Source of the DNA: Solirubrobacterales bacterium
GTDB lineage: Bacteria > Actinomycetota > Thermoleophilia > Solirubrobacterales > Solirubrobacteraceae
Length of the DNA stretch: 64,000 nucleotides
Reading direction: 5' to 3'
NCBI GenBank assembly: GCA_003244205.1
Contig: QHBW01000024.1
Span: 23,866 to 87,865 of the forward strand
The notes beneath the pieces were generated by a model. That model was not told the origin of the DNA and searched no databases. It was given only the letters and a program-made list of their open reading frames with translations. Below are positions 18,144-27,630 of this stretch, one piece after another. Position 1 is the stretch's first letter. Each line of letters begins with the position of its first letter. The position numbers were made by a program, and so were the translations under genes.

Positions 18144-18278
18144 CGCTCGCGCCTCTTGCAACGTGCATTGCAGAACGGCCAACCCTCGACCAGCGTCCCA
18201 GACTTCTCTCGAGTTGTGGTCGAGATCGCAGTCTAGCTCTAGTAGAGGTTGAGCCTCGCCGTTTGGGCTCCACAGAGC

Positions 18279-19133
18279 TTAGCCGGGGCCCGCTGCTGCG
18301 GAAGCGGCGGAGGGGCTCGCGGATGCTGTGCCAGCGCTCGCGTTGGGATCGAGGCTGGTGGCGCTCAGCCCGCTCTCGCTGCCGCGCCCGCCCGCGGCGG
18401 GACGCTGCGGCAGGCGCAGGTCGACGTAGATCGCTCCTGACGCCGCGGGATCGGCCAGGACGCGCAGCGCGGCCGCCCACTTGGCGGCAATCTGCGCAGG
18501 CAGACCGAAGACGAGCTCGGGTCCCTGACGCAGCTCCACGCGTACTCCGTGGGGATCGGGTATCGCGTCGATGATGCGCGATCGCAGAACGTACGGCGCG
18601 CCCGCGAGTACCTGGAGCGCAGCCAGCGCGGCGGGATCGGAGACACGGTCGCCCCCGGTCGGTCCAGCTGCCATGGCCACGGATGGGAGCCCAGCCGCAG
18701 CGGTTCCCGACAGCAGCGTCCCGTCACCCCGCACGGCGACGTGCTCGTTGCCGAAGACGATCTGGGCAACGGGCGCGTGCTCGATCACGTCGATCGTGAG
18801 CGCATGCGGAAAGCTGGCGTGCACGCGCAGCGCGCTTACCTCGGGGATCGCGGCCACCGCCGCGCGCAACCGCCGGGCGTCGACTGCGAGCGTGGTCATC
18901 GTGCGCGCGCTTGCGCTCAGCGCATGCTCGATCTCGGGCGCCGCGGGACCGCGGGCACCTGTGATCGTCACGCGCGTGATCGCGACGAGCGACGACTGGC
19001 GCACCCACAGCCAGCCGCCAAACAGCAACAGCGCACCAGCCAGCAGCGCGACCACGACGCGGCCGCGACGCCCGAGCGCGACTCCCAGCGAGCGCCACGG
19101 AGCCGGGAGCGCCGGGGCCCCAGTCCTCAGCAC
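18279..19133 (-). CDS. ftsQ: Cell division protein FtsQ (POTRA domain)
   Basis: Bitopic divisome protein linking early and late components. The 284-residue protein has a short cytoplasmic tail, one membrane segment [19 protein letters not shown] (about residues 22-40), a POTRA domain ([37 protein letters not shown]) and a Ser/Ala/Pro-rich C-terminal tail. The start is GTG 19133, which overlaps the murB stop by 7 nt and has GGGAG 5 nt upstream. The longer open frame upstream is a shadow of murB. Confidence 0.9.
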   Translation of the reverse strand: MLRTGAPALPAPWRSLGVALGRRGRVVVALLAGALLLFGGWLWVRQSSLVAITRVTITGARGPAAPEIEHALSASARTMTTLAVDARRLRAAVAAIPEVSALRVHASFPHALTIDVIEHAPVAQIVFGNEHVAVRGDGTLLSGTAAAGLPSVAMAAGPTGGDRVSDPAALAALQVLAGAPYVLRSRIIDAIPDPHGVRVELRQGPELVFGLPAQIAAKWAAALRVLADPAASGAIYVDLRLPQRPAAGGRGSESGLSATSLDPNASAGTASASPSAASAAAGPG

Positions 19134-20080
19134 CGCTGCTCCCAGGGAAGGCGAACAGGTCCGAGGCGCTGCACTTCGGGCTCCAGCGCGACGCCGAAGC
19201 GCTCGGCGACGCGAGCACGCCCGAGCGCCATCAGCGCGACCACATCCGCGGTCGTGGCCGTGCCGTCGTTGTCGACGAAGTTGGCGTGTTTGGGCGAGAA
19301 GCGGGCGCCGCCCACGCGCAGGCCGCCGCAGCCCGCCGCGTCGAGCAGCTGACCGGCGCTGCGGCCTTCCGCGCGGGGGTTCTCGGGATTCTTGAAGGTG
19401 GAGCCGAACGTGCGGATCCCCGACGGCTGGGCTTGCTTGCGCTGTGCGCGCAGATCGGCGAGCGTCGCCTTGACCCGCTCCGGCTCGTCGATCCGCAGCA
19501 GGAAGCCGACCCTGGTCACGACCGCCCGGGACTCGAGGCTCGAGCGTCGGTAGGCGAATCCGAGCTGGGCGGGGTCGCGGCGCCCGGTGCCCGCCGCCGT
19601 CGCCACCTCCACCCACTCGAGCACTTTGGCGAGCTCGCCGCCGTAGGCGTTGGCGTTCATGCGGACGGCGCCGCCAACCGTGCCCGGAATGGAGACGCCG
19701 AACTCGATCCCGCTGAGGCCCAGCTGAGCGGCCCGCGCCGCGATCTGCGGCAGGCGCGCGCCCCCGCCACAGCGCAGCCGGGGTCCATCCGGCTCAATAC
19801 CGGCAAGCGCGCCGCCGAGCTTGAGGACTAGTCCCGTCACGCCTTCGTCCGCCACCAGCAGATTCGACCCCGATCCAATGACCCCTACCCCGAGCTGGCG
19901 GCGCTCGGCCCAGCGCAACAGTGCAACCAGCTCCTCGGCGCTCGATGGGCGGGCGAACAGCTCGGCCGCGCCTCCGGTTCGCACCGTCGTAAAGCGTGCG
20001 AGGGCGACCTCGCGCCGCACCCCGGCGGGAGCGTCGCCGCCCGCCGGCGACCCGTCGCCCGCGGTCCCAAGCGGGCTCAC
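19127..20080 (-). CDS. murB: UDP-N-acetylenolpyruvoylglucosamine reductase
   Basis: FAD enzyme giving UDP-MurNAc. The 317 residues show TVRTGGAAELFARP, GSGSNLLVADEGV (FAD binding), GIPGTVGGAV-like VSIPGTVGGAVRMNANAYG, YRRSSLES, GSTFKNP with the catalytic Ser, and ALEPEVQRLG near the C-terminus with the active-site Glu. The absence of the extra loop makes it a type II MurB, as in Gram-positives. GTG start at 20080 overlaps the murC stop (GTGA). Confidence 0.95.
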   Translation of the reverse strand: MSPLGTAGDGSPAGGDAPAGVRREVALARFTTVRTGGAAELFARPSSAEELVALLRWAERRQLGVGVIGSGSNLLVADEGVTGLVLKLGGALAGIEPDGPRLRCGGGARLPQIAARAAQLGLSGIEFGVSIPGTVGGAVRMNANAYGGELAKVLEWVEVATAAGTGRRDPAQLGFAYRRSSLESRAVVTRVGFLLRIDEPERVKATLADLRAQRKQAQPSGIRTFGSTFKNPENPRAEGRSAGQLLDAAGCGGLRVGGARFSPKHANFVDNDGTATTADVVALMALGRARVAERFGVALEPEVQRLGPVRLPWEQRC

Positions 20081-21456
20081 GGCGCCGCGGCGGCAGTCGT
20101 GAGACGGCGACCGAGCGCGTCGATGTCGCCGGCCCCGAGGAACAGGCAGACGTCGCCGGCGTGCAGCTCGCCGACGAGGAAGCGCTCGGCGTCATCGAAG
20201 CTCGGCAGCCACGCGACGCTGCGCCCAGCGGCGGCGTCGGCGGCGGCTTCGGCGACCAGGCGCCCGCTGACACCGGGAAAGTCCCGCGCTCGCTCGCGCG
20301 CGCCGTAGACGTCGAGCACGCAGACGACGTCAGCTGCGGCGAGCGCAACACCGAAGGCGTCGGCGAGCGCCCGTGTGCGCGAGTACAGATGTGGCTGAAA
20401 AACGGCCAGCAGTCTCCGCGGTGCGAGCGTGCGCGCCGCCTGGAGCGTGGCGCGCACCTCCGTGGGGTGGTGGGCGTAGTCGTCGTAGAGGTCGGCTCCG
20501 GCCGCGCTTCGGCCAAGCCGCTCGAAGCGACGCGCGGCGCCCCGGAAGCCTGTCAGCGAGGCCGCGGCGACGGCGGGCTCGGCACCGGCGAGCACGCTCG
20601 CCTCCAATGCGACAGCGGCGTTGGCAGCATTGTGGGCGCCGGGAGTCGCCAGCGCGACCTCGTGTCCGCGCCAGCGAAAGCGCGTCCCCGCACCCCCGTG
20701 AATCGCGCTGATCGGCTCTGCGGGCGGGCTCGGCACCGTCACGACCGGAGTGGCTCCGGCGAGCGCGACGAGCCTTGGATCGCCGCCCACGACGGCGCGC
20801 TCGCTGGAGGCCAGATAGGCGCGGAACACCTCGTCGACATCGAGTCGCGAGCCGAAGCTCGCATGGTGATCGAGCTCGGCGTTGACCAGGACCGCGATCG
20901 CCGGACGCAAGCCGAGCAGCGAGCGATCGGACTCGTCAGCCTCGACCACGAGCCAGTCGCCACTGCCCCAGGCAGCATTGCGAGCGGTCTGTTGCAGCGT
21001 GCCGCCGATCAGATAGCCCGGGTCGAGCCCCGCCCCGAGCATGGCGGCCACGGCCATGCTCGCCGTCGTGGTCTTGCCGTGCGTGCCGGCCACGGCCAGC
21101 ACCCGCCGCAGCTGAGCTACCTGCGCGAGCAGGACCGCGCGCGCAAGCTCCGGCTGACCCCGCTCTCGCGCGGCGACGCGCTCTGGATTGTCAGGAGCAA
21201 CGGCGCTCGAGTAGACGAGCTCGCTGCCAGCGGGCAGGCTCTCGCCACGGTGTGGTCCGATTGTCACGTTGATGCCCGCCTCCCCCAGCGGCGCGAGGTA
21301 GGGAGAAGCAGCGAGGTCAGAGCCCGTGACCTCGGCGCCGAGCGCGTGGGCCAGCAGCGCCAGGCCCGACATGCCCGCGCCGGCGATCCCGACCAGGTGC
21401 AGGTGCCGGGCGCGCCAGCGTTGGTGCGCTGCGCTCGAGGGCTGCTCCATCGTCAC
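20077..21456 (-). CDS. murC: UDP-N-acetylmuramate-L-alanine ligase
   Basis: Adds L-Ala to UDP-MurNAc. The 459 residues carry HLVGIAGAGMSGLALLAHAL (UDP site), GTHGKTTTASM (ATP P-loop, near residue 115), VVEADESDRS, and YDDYAHHPTEVRA in the C-terminal domain. GTG 21456 overlaps the murG stop (GTGA); an in-frame ATG two codons on is also possible. Cytoplasmic. Confidence 0.96.
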   Translation of the reverse strand: MTMEQPSSAAHQRWRARHLHLVGIAGAGMSGLALLAHALGAEVTGSDLAASPYLAPLGEAGINVTIGPHRGESLPAGSELVYSSAVAPDNPERVAARERGQPELARAVLLAQVAQLRRVLAVAGTHGKTTTASMAVAAMLGAGLDPGYLIGGTLQQTARNAAWGSGDWLVVEADESDRSLLGLRPAIAVLVNAELDHHASFGSRLDVDEVFRAYLASSERAVVGGDPRLVALAGATPVVTVPSPPAEPISAIHGGAGTRFRWRGHEVALATPGAHNAANAAVALEASVLAGAEPAVAAASLTGFRGAARRFERLGRSAAGADLYDDYAHHPTEVRATLQAARTLAPRRLLAVFQPHLYSRTRALADAFGVALAAADVVCVLDVYGARERARDFPGVSGRLVAEAAADAAAGRSVAWLPSFDDAERFLVGELHAGDVCLFLGAGDIDALGRRLTTAAAAP

Positions 21457-22526
21457 GACGCTAGCCGGCGCGGCTGTTTGCGCCTCGCCAGCGCGAGCAG
21501 CTCACGGGCCACGACCGCGGCTGCATCCGGGCGAGCCAGCGCCGCAGATGCGTCCGCCATGGCACGCAGACGCGGCCCATCCGAGAGCATCGCGTCGACC
21601 TCGTCGCGCAGACGCTCGGCGGTCAGCTCGGCGTCGGGGAGCACTACCGCGGCACCGGCGTCGGCCATCCAGCGGGCATTGGCGGTCTGATGGTCGCCGG
21701 TTGCATGCGGGTAGGGGACGAGCAGCGCCGGCAGGCCGTGAGCGGCGAGCTCGAACACTGAGCCGCCCGCGCGCGCGATCGCGAGATCGCACGCCGCCAG
21801 CGCCTCTCCGAATGGCGAGATGTACTCGCGCAGCTCGTAGTGGGGACCGGGCGAGCTCAGCGTGGCGAAGTCGCGGGCGCCCGCGATGTGCAGCACCCGG
21901 GGCGGCGGCGAGGCAAATGCGACGGGTGCCACAGCGTTGAGCGAGCGCGCTCCCAGCGACCCGCCGAAGACCAGCACACACTGCTCCTCGGCGGCCAGGC
22001 CGAAGCGCTGGCGCGCCGCGGCGCGGTCGCGGAAGGGCGCGGGGACAGGCCGGCCGGTAAGCAGGTAGCGAGGACCCTCCCGGCCGGCGATCGCAAACGC
22101 CAGGCAGACGCGTCGTGCGAACGGCGCCAGCAGGCGGTTGGCAAGCCCGAGGTGGGAGTCCGCTTCGGTCAGCACGAGCGGAATGCGCGCCGCCGCGGCC
22201 GCAAGCCCCACGGGCCCCGCGACGTAGCCACCGCCACCGAGGACGGCGTCGGGCCGCAGCTCGCCCAGCAGCCTGCGCGCGGCCAAAGCGGCGGCGCCCG
22301 CACGGCCGAGAGCACGGACCGCCTTGAAGGGATTGCGCCGGCTCAGCCCCTCGACGGTGATCGTTCGCAGCTCGTAGCCGGCAGTGGGAACGAAGCGCGC
22401 CTCGGCGCGCTCGCCCCCCACCCAGACGACGTCGACGCCTTCAGCTCGCAGCTCGTCGGCGACCGCCAGCGCCGGCACCACGTGCCCCGCCGTTCCGCCG
22501 GCCGCGATCACCACCCTCATCGGCAT
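21453..22526 (-). CDS. murG: UDP-GlcNAc:lipid I N-acetylglucosaminyltransferase
   Basis: Makes lipid II at the inner face of the membrane. The 357 residues show GGTAGHVVPALAVADELRA, GGGGYVAGPVGLAAAAA, TEADSHLGLANRLLAPFA (EQN in many homologues is TEAD here), FGGSLGAR, and the nucleotide-sugar loop ARAGGSVFELAAHGLPALL with PHATGDHQTANA. ATG 22526 has GGAG 8 nt upstream. Its first 86 nt overlap the 3' end of ftsW in another frame, an unusually long overlap. Confidence 0.95.
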   Translation of the reverse strand: MPMRVVIAAGGTAGHVVPALAVADELRAEGVDVVWVGGERAEARFVPTAGYELRTITVEGLSRRNPFKAVRALGRAGAAALAARRLLGELRPDAVLGGGGYVAGPVGLAAAAARIPLVLTEADSHLGLANRLLAPFARRVCLAFAIAGREGPRYLLTGRPVPAPFRDRAAARQRFGLAAEEQCVLVFGGSLGARSLNAVAPVAFASPPPRVLHIAGARDFATLSSPGPHYELREYISPFGEALAACDLAIARAGGSVFELAAHGLPALLVPYPHATGDHQTANARWMADAGAAVVLPDAELTAERLRDEVDAMLSDGPRLRAMADASAALARPDAAAVVARELLALARRKQPRRLAS

Positions 22527-23796
22527 CCTGCCTTCTCCTCGATCCCCGGCGCGACACCGGCGGTCGAGCGCGCCCGGCGACCGTGCCGCCATTGGCAACG
22601 TTGAGCAGCAGCCCCATCGCCGCCAGCAGGACGATCAGGTTGTTGGAGCCGTAGGAGATCAGGGGCAGCGGCACGCCCGTGAGCGGGGCGAGACCGAGAA
22701 CGGCGAAAACATTGAGCAGCGCCTGGCACAGGATCAGCGAGGTGAGACCGGCCGCCAGCAGCTTGGCGTACGAGCCGGCGGCGCCGCGCGCGACGCGCAG
22801 CCCCGCGAAGGCGATCATGCCGTAGAGGCACAGCAATCCGCCGACGCCGACGATCCCCAGCTCCTCGCCAATCACAGCGAGGATGAAGTCGGTGTGGGCC
22901 TCGGGCAGATAGTAGATCTTCTGCACCGACTGTCCCAGTCCGCGTCCGAAGAGGCCGCCGGAGCCCAACGCTATCTGCCCTTGGACGGCCTGGAATCCGG
23001 TCGACCCGGCGTGCGCCCACGGGTCGAGGAAGACCGTGAGGCGCGCGCGCGAATACGGCTGGGCGAGCGCGAACAGGACCACCGCGCCAGCGACCACCGC
23101 CGCGAGAATCGCGAGCGTTCGTAGCGGCACGCCGGCGGCGACGAGCAGGCAGGCGAGCGTGAAACCGATCGTCAGCGCCGTTCCCAGGTCCGGCTGTACG
23201 ACGACGAGCACGCACGCCACCGCCGCGGGGAGCAGTACGGGACCGAGCTCCCGGACCCCGCGCGGCGGCCGTCGCCGCGCCGCAAGCAGCCGCGCGGAGT
23301 GCAGCACGAGCGCGAGCTTGGCGAGCTCCGAGGGTTGGAACTGCAGCGGCCCGGCGCCGATCCAACGACGCGCACCGTTGACCTGCACCCCTAGATGGGG
23401 GACCAGGACCACCAGCAGGCCGGCTAGCGAGATCAGCAGCAGCGCCGGCGTGAGGCCGTGCACCGCCGCGAGTCCGCGCCGGCTCAGCACGCGCATCAGC
23501 ACGAGCCCGAGCGCTCCGTAGAGGCAGTAGCGCACGAGGTAGCCGGTGCCGTCGCCTCCCCCTCCGAGCAGGTCGCGGGCCGACGAGGCGCTGTAGACCA
23601 TCACCGCTCCGGCTGCGAGCAGGCACAGCGTCGCGGTCAGCAACAGGCGGTGCTCCAGCGGCGGCTGCGCTGTCGCGCGACGCCGCTCGCGCTCGGGCGC
23701 GCGTCGCCGCAGCGCGCTCGCGCTCCCCGTCAGCGCCGCAGCGCTCGCCTCGCGGGCGAGCCGGAGAGCTGGTCGACGGCGCGCACCATTGGGCAT
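22441..23796 (-). CDS. ftsW: SEDS-family peptidoglycan polymerase FtsW
   Basis: Lipid II polymerase of the divisome, working with FtsI. The 451-residue protein has a basic cytoplasmic N-tail of about 50 residues and about ten membrane segments. SEDS motifs are QFQPSELAKLALVL, VVQPDLGTALTIG, GLFGRGLGQSVQKIYYLPEAHTDFI (quoted in two parts: GLFGRGLGQ and LPEAHTDFI) with its catalytic Asp, and PLPLISYGSNNLIVLL. A highly basic C-terminal tail of about 45 residues lies in the murG overlap. ATG 23796 is the first possible start; no ribosome site is visible. Confidence 0.93.
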   Translation of the reverse strand: MPNGARRRPALRLAREASAAALTGSASALRRRAPERERRRATAQPPLEHRLLLTATLCLLAAGAVMVYSASSARDLLGGGGDGTGYLVRYCLYGALGLVLMRVLSRRGLAAVHGLTPALLLISLAGLLVVLVPHLGVQVNGARRWIGAGPLQFQPSELAKLALVLHSARLLAARRRPPRGVRELGPVLLPAAVACVLVVVQPDLGTALTIGFTLACLLVAAGVPLRTLAILAAVVAGAVVLFALAQPYSRARLTVFLDPWAHAGSTGFQAVQGQIALGSGGLFGRGLGQSVQKIYYLPEAHTDFILAVIGEELGIVGVGGLLCLYGMIAFAGLRVARGAAGSYAKLLAAGLTSLILCQALLNVFAVLGLAPLTGVPLPLISYGSNNLIVLLAAMGLLLNVANGGTVAGRARPPVSRRGSRRRQDADEGGDRGRRNGGARGAGAGGRRRAAS

Positions 23797-23874
23797 ATTG
23801 GGTTGGTGTTCGCCCCGCGCGTCGCCCTACCTGCCTAGCGGCGGCGCGCGCGCGGACGAGCGGCGCCGCGGGGC

Positions 23875-25218
23875 TCAATCGAGGGCGCCGACAAGCGCGC
23901 GGAAATGGTCGCCGCGCTGCTCGAAGTCGACGTATTGGTCATAGGACGCGCACGCCGGAGACAACAGGACAACGTCTCCGGATCGCGCAGCCCGGTGGGC
24001 GCTGCGCACCGCCTCGCCCATTCCGCCGCAGCGATGCAACTCGACACCGCTGCCAGCGAGCGCATCGGCGAGGGCCTCGGTCGCCTCACCGATCAGAAAG
24101 ACACCTCGGCAGCGCTGCCCAACGACCTCGCGCAGAATCCCGTAACCACTTTTCGCGCGCCCGCCCGCGATCAGCTGCACGGATCCAGGCTCAAAGGAGC
24201 GCAGCGCCACGACGGTCGAGGCCGCGTTCGTCGCCTTCGAGTCGTTGACATAGAGCACGCCGCCGACGACGGCGACCTCCTCTAGACGATGGGGCACGCC
24301 GCGAAAGCCCCGCAGCGCGGCGCGCACCGCGTCGAGCTCGATGCCGCTAGCGAGCGCCGCCGCTGCGGCGGCCATCGCGTTGAGGCGGTTGTGCGGTCCC
24401 CGCATCGCGATCTGCTCGACTGCCAGCAGCGGTGTTGCGCGCCACCACAGCTGACCGGAGCGTTCGAAGCAGTCCGACTCCCCACCGGGGCCGAAGCGCA
24501 CGCGCGCGGCCGACCCCCCTAACCCCTCCCCCACTGCTCCCGCGGGCACCACCGCGACGTCCGCGGACCCCTGCCGGACGAAGGCCTTGCGCTTGGCCGC
24601 CGTGTAGGAGGCCATCGTGCCGTGACGGTCCAGGTGGTCCTCGGCGATGTTGACCAGCACTGCCACATCGGGGGCGAGCTCAACGGTGTCCTCGAGCTGG
24701 AATGACGACGCCTCGCAGACGACGGTCGCGCCCGTGTCGAGCTCGCCGACAAGCGAGCTCAGTGGCGTTCCGACGTTCCCGGCAACCGCTACCGGCAGCC
24801 CTTGGTGCCGCCAGATCTCGCCGACCAGCTCGGCGGTGGTCGTCTTGCCGTTAGTGCCGGTCACGGCGACGAGCGGCGCTTCGAGCAGCCGCCAACCCAG
24901 CTCGAGCTCTCCCATGATGTCCAGACCCCGCTCACGGGCTGCGCGGGCGAGGGGCGCGTCGTGGGGCACGCCAGGGCTCTCCACGAGCGTGCGCGCCCGC
25001 TGCGCGAGCTCCGCGCCGCCCTCGTTCAGATGTACCTCAACACCGATGCCGGCGAGCTCGCGCGCGCCCGCGGGGGCGCCCGCATCGACACCGATCACGG
25101 TCTCCCCCCGCGCGCGCAGCGCTCGCGCCGCGGCCTGCCCCGAGCGGGCGAGGCCGAGCACGACGTAGGGGCCACCTGGCAGCGAGGGGCGGGAATGGTG
25201 GGAGCCACCGCCTGGCAT
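23875..25218 (-). CDS. murD: UDP-N-acetylmuramoylalanine-D-glutamate ligase
   Basis: Adds D-Glu to the nucleotide precursor. The protein (447 residues from ATG 25218) has VVLGLARSGQAAARAL at the N-terminus, VTGTNGKTTTAELVGEIW (P-loop), NIAEDHLDRHG, VNDSKATNAAST and ACASYDQYVDFEQRG in the C-terminal domain. The open frame continues 20 codons upstream into mraY, but the dinucleotide-type fold starts at about residue 17, so 25218 is preferred without a clear ribosome site. It lies 25 nt after mraY. Confidence 0.94.
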   Translation of the reverse strand: MPGGGSHHSRPSLPGGPYVVLGLARSGQAAARALRARGETVIGVDAGAPAGARELAGIGVEVHLNEGGAELAQRARTLVESPGVPHDAPLARAARERGLDIMGELELGWRLLEAPLVAVTGTNGKTTTAELVGEIWRHQGLPVAVAGNVGTPLSSLVGELDTGATVVCEASSFQLEDTVELAPDVAVLVNIAEDHLDRHGTMASYTAAKRKAFVRQGSADVAVVPAGAVGEGLGGSAARVRFGPGGESDCFERSGQLWWRATPLLAVEQIAMRGPHNRLNAMAAAAAALASGIELDAVRAALRGFRGVPHRLEEVAVVGGVLYVNDSKATNAASTVVALRSFEPGSVQLIAGGRAKSGYGILREVVGQRCRGVFLIGEATEALADALAGSGVELHRCGGMGEAVRSAHRAARSGDVVLLSPACASYDQYVDFEQRGDHFRALVGALD

Positions 25219-25243
25219 CAGTGGACGCGGATCGGGGAGCGGA

Positions 25244-26212
25244 TTACTTGATCGACTGCTGGTAGATCGTGAAGCCAATCGCCGAGAACACGGCGGCGAC
25301 GATCCAGAAGCGCAGGATGATCTTGGTCTCTGACCAGGACCGCAACTCGAAGTGGTGGTGGATTGGTGCCATCAGGAACACGCGCTTGCGGAAGGTCTGA
25401 AAGGAGAAGACCTGGACTACCACCGAGAGCGCTTCCAGCACGAAGATCCCGCCCAGCACGATCAGCAGCACCTCGGTCTTGGTCATCACCGCCAAGCCCG
25501 CTATCGCCCCGCCCAGTCCCAACGAGCCCGTGTCCCCCATGAAGATGTTGGCGGGGAAAGAGTTGAACCAGAGGAAGCCCACGCAAGCGCCGACGAGACA
25601 GCCCGAGAGGATCGCCAGATCGCGCTGCCCGGTGGTCAGGAAGGTGATCCCGATATAGGCGAGCAGCACGATCGCAGCGCACCCTGCGGCAAGGCCGTCG
25701 AGCCCGTCTGTGAGGTTGACGGCGCTCGTCGTCCCCGCCACCACGATGTAGATCAGCACGGGATAGAGGATCCCAAGGTCGATCTGTGCGTCCACGAAGC
25801 GCAGCCGCAGCGTGCTCTGCAAACCAACGCGCTTTGAGGCCACCCACCACAACCCGAGCGAGATCAGCACCGTGACGACAAGCTTGGTGCGCGCGCGCAG
25901 GCCCAACGAGCGGCGCTTGGAGATCTTCGTGTAGTCGTCGGCGTAGCCGAGCAGCGCGCAGGCGATCGCGGCCCCGAACACTCCGAGCGACTGCCACGTC
26001 CCGCTCGTCAGGATCAGGAAAGGGACCGAGACCGCGATGAAGATGATGATCCCGCCCATCGTCGGGGTTCCCGCCTTGCTGTGGTGGCCCTCGGGACCGT
26101 CCTCGCGGATGTGCTGGCCGAACTCGCGGTTGCGCAGGTAGTCGATGAAGCGAGGCGAGAGGAAGATGCAGATCAGCAGCGAGGCCGTGCCGGCGATCAG
26201 GACCCTGCCCAT
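25244..26212 (-). CDS. mraY: Phospho-N-acetylmuramoyl-pentapeptide transferase
   Basis: Integral membrane enzyme that makes lipid I. The 322 residues show about ten membrane segments, GTPTMGGIIIF, GYADDYTKI (aspartates of the active site), NLTDGLDGLAAG, FMGDTGSLGLGG and PIHHHFEL, all conserved in MraY. ATG start and the murF stop share one base (TGATG at 26210-26214). Confidence 0.96.
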   Translation of the reverse strand: MGRVLIAGTASLLICIFLSPRFIDYLRNREFGQHIREDGPEGHHSKAGTPTMGGIIIFIAVSVPFLILTSGTWQSLGVFGAAIACALLGYADDYTKISKRRSLGLRARTKLVVTVLISLGLWWVASKRVGLQSTLRLRFVDAQIDLGILYPVLIYIVVAGTTSAVNLTDGLDGLAAGCAAIVLLAYIGITFLTTGQRDLAILSGCLVGACVGFLWFNSFPANIFMGDTGSLGLGGAIAGLAVMTKTEVLLIVLGGIFVLEALSVVVQVFSFQTFRKRVFLMAPIHHHFELRSWSETKIILRFWIVAAVFSAIGFTIYQQSIK

Positions 26213-27630
26213 CAGCGCGCTCGCTTGGGCGCAGCAACGAGCGATTCCGCGACGCGCTCGAGGCCGACGCCGCGGGACGCTTTCACGAGCACGGTGTCAC
26301 CGCCGCGCAGCAGGCCGGCCAGCAGCGCAGCGGCCTCCTCGGCGTCGGCCACGGCATGGGATTCGCCGCCTCGCGCTGCCCGGTAGGGCTCGATCATGGC
26401 GCGGGCGAGCGGTCCTACCGTCACCAGCAGCGCCACGCCGGCGGCGGCCGCCTGCGCTCCGGCCTCGGCGTGATAGCGCTCGGCCTGGGGACCCAGCTCG
26501 AGCATGTCGCCGAGTACCGCCACGCGTCGGCCGGCGGCGGTCGCGGCGAGGTCGTCGAGGGCGACGCGGATCGACATCGGGTTGGCGTTGTAGCAGTCGT
26601 TGACGATGCGAACCCCCCCGGGGAGCTCCACCACCTCGCCGCGCAAGCTCGACAGCGAGATCGCCACGCGACCCGCCGGCAGGACGCCCACGCCATCGGC
26701 GGCGGCCACGGCCATCACGAGGTTGTCGAGCTGGTGTGGCGCGGTGATGTTGGGCTCGAGCTCGATCGCCGTGCCGCGCAGCTCGATCCGCACGCGCCCG
26801 TCGCTCTCGACCGCCACGAGCCGGGCGTCCCCCCTGGGTCCGCAGCGCACCACGTCGAGGCGGCCATCCTCGAGATAGGGCTCGAGCAGGGGTTCGTCGG
26901 CGGGCACGACCGCGCGGGCACCATCGGAGAGCGCTGCCAGCAGCTCCGCCTTGGCGGCGGCGATCGCCTCGAGCGTCCCCAGCAGCTCGATGTGCACCGG
27001 ACCGACGTTGACGATGACGCCCACATCGGGCTCGCAGATCGCGCTCAGCTCGGCGATCTGGCCCCGTCCGCGCATCGCCAGCTCGAGCACGAGCACTTCG
27101 CTGCCGGCTGGGGCCTCGAGCAGGGCGAGCGGCAGACCGATCTCTGTGTTGAGGTTGGCGCGGCTCGCATGCGTGGCGCGATCGCGGGCGAGCAGCGCGG
27201 CGAGGATGTCCTTGGTCGAGGTCTTCCCGGTCGATCCCGTCACGGCGATCACCTTCGCGCCGAGCTCGCGCCGCCAGGCCCGCGCCAGCCGACCGAGCGC
27301 CGCTGGCGGATCGTCAGCCGCGATGATCGCGCCGGCGCCACTGGCGACGCCGGCATCGCCGGGACCAGCCGACTTCGCCAGCAGCACGGCAGCGGCAGCC
27401 TCAGCGGCGCGCTGATCGCTCACCATCACCCCCCACGCACCGGCTGCCAGAGCGTCGAGCGCAAGGGCCCCGCCATCGACGCGCGAACCTGAGATCCCAA
27501 CGAAGAGGTCGCCCGCGGTGAGGACGCGGGAGTCGACCACAGCTCGCGTCGGACCTTCGTCGCCGGGCCGTGCCCTGATCAGCTCGGCCTCGGCCGCGCG
27601 CGCGACGCGATCGGCGCTCCAGGACCTCAT
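26212..27630 (-). CDS. murF: UDP-N-acetylmuramoyl-tripeptide-D-alanyl-D-alanine ligase
   Basis: Adds D-Ala-D-Ala to the tripeptide precursor. The 472 residues have DSRVLTAGDLFVGISG, AVTGSTGKTSTKDILAALL (P-loop, near residue 130), VVNVGPVHIELLG-like VIVNVGPVHIELLGTLE, and VNDCYNANPMSIRVAL. ATG 27630 overlaps the murE stop (ATGA). Confidence 0.95.
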   Translation of the reverse strand: MRSWSADRVARAAEAELIRARPGDEGPTRAVVDSRVLTAGDLFVGISGSRVDGGALALDALAAGAWGVMVSDQRAAEAAAAVLLAKSAGPGDAGVASGAGAIIAADDPPAALGRLARAWRRELGAKVIAVTGSTGKTSTKDILAALLARDRATHASRANLNTEIGLPLALLEAPAGSEVLVLELAMRGRGQIAELSAICEPDVGVIVNVGPVHIELLGTLEAIAAAKAELLAALSDGARAVVPADEPLLEPYLEDGRLDVVRCGPRGDARLVAVESDGRVRIELRGTAIELEPNITAPHQLDNLVMAVAAADGVGVLPAGRVAISLSSLRGEVVELPGGVRIVNDCYNANPMSIRVALDDLAATAAGRRVAVLGDMLELGPQAERYHAEAGAQAAAAGVALLVTVGPLARAMIEPYRAARGGESHAVADAEEAAALLAGLLRGGDTVLVKASRGVGLERVAESLVAAPKRAR

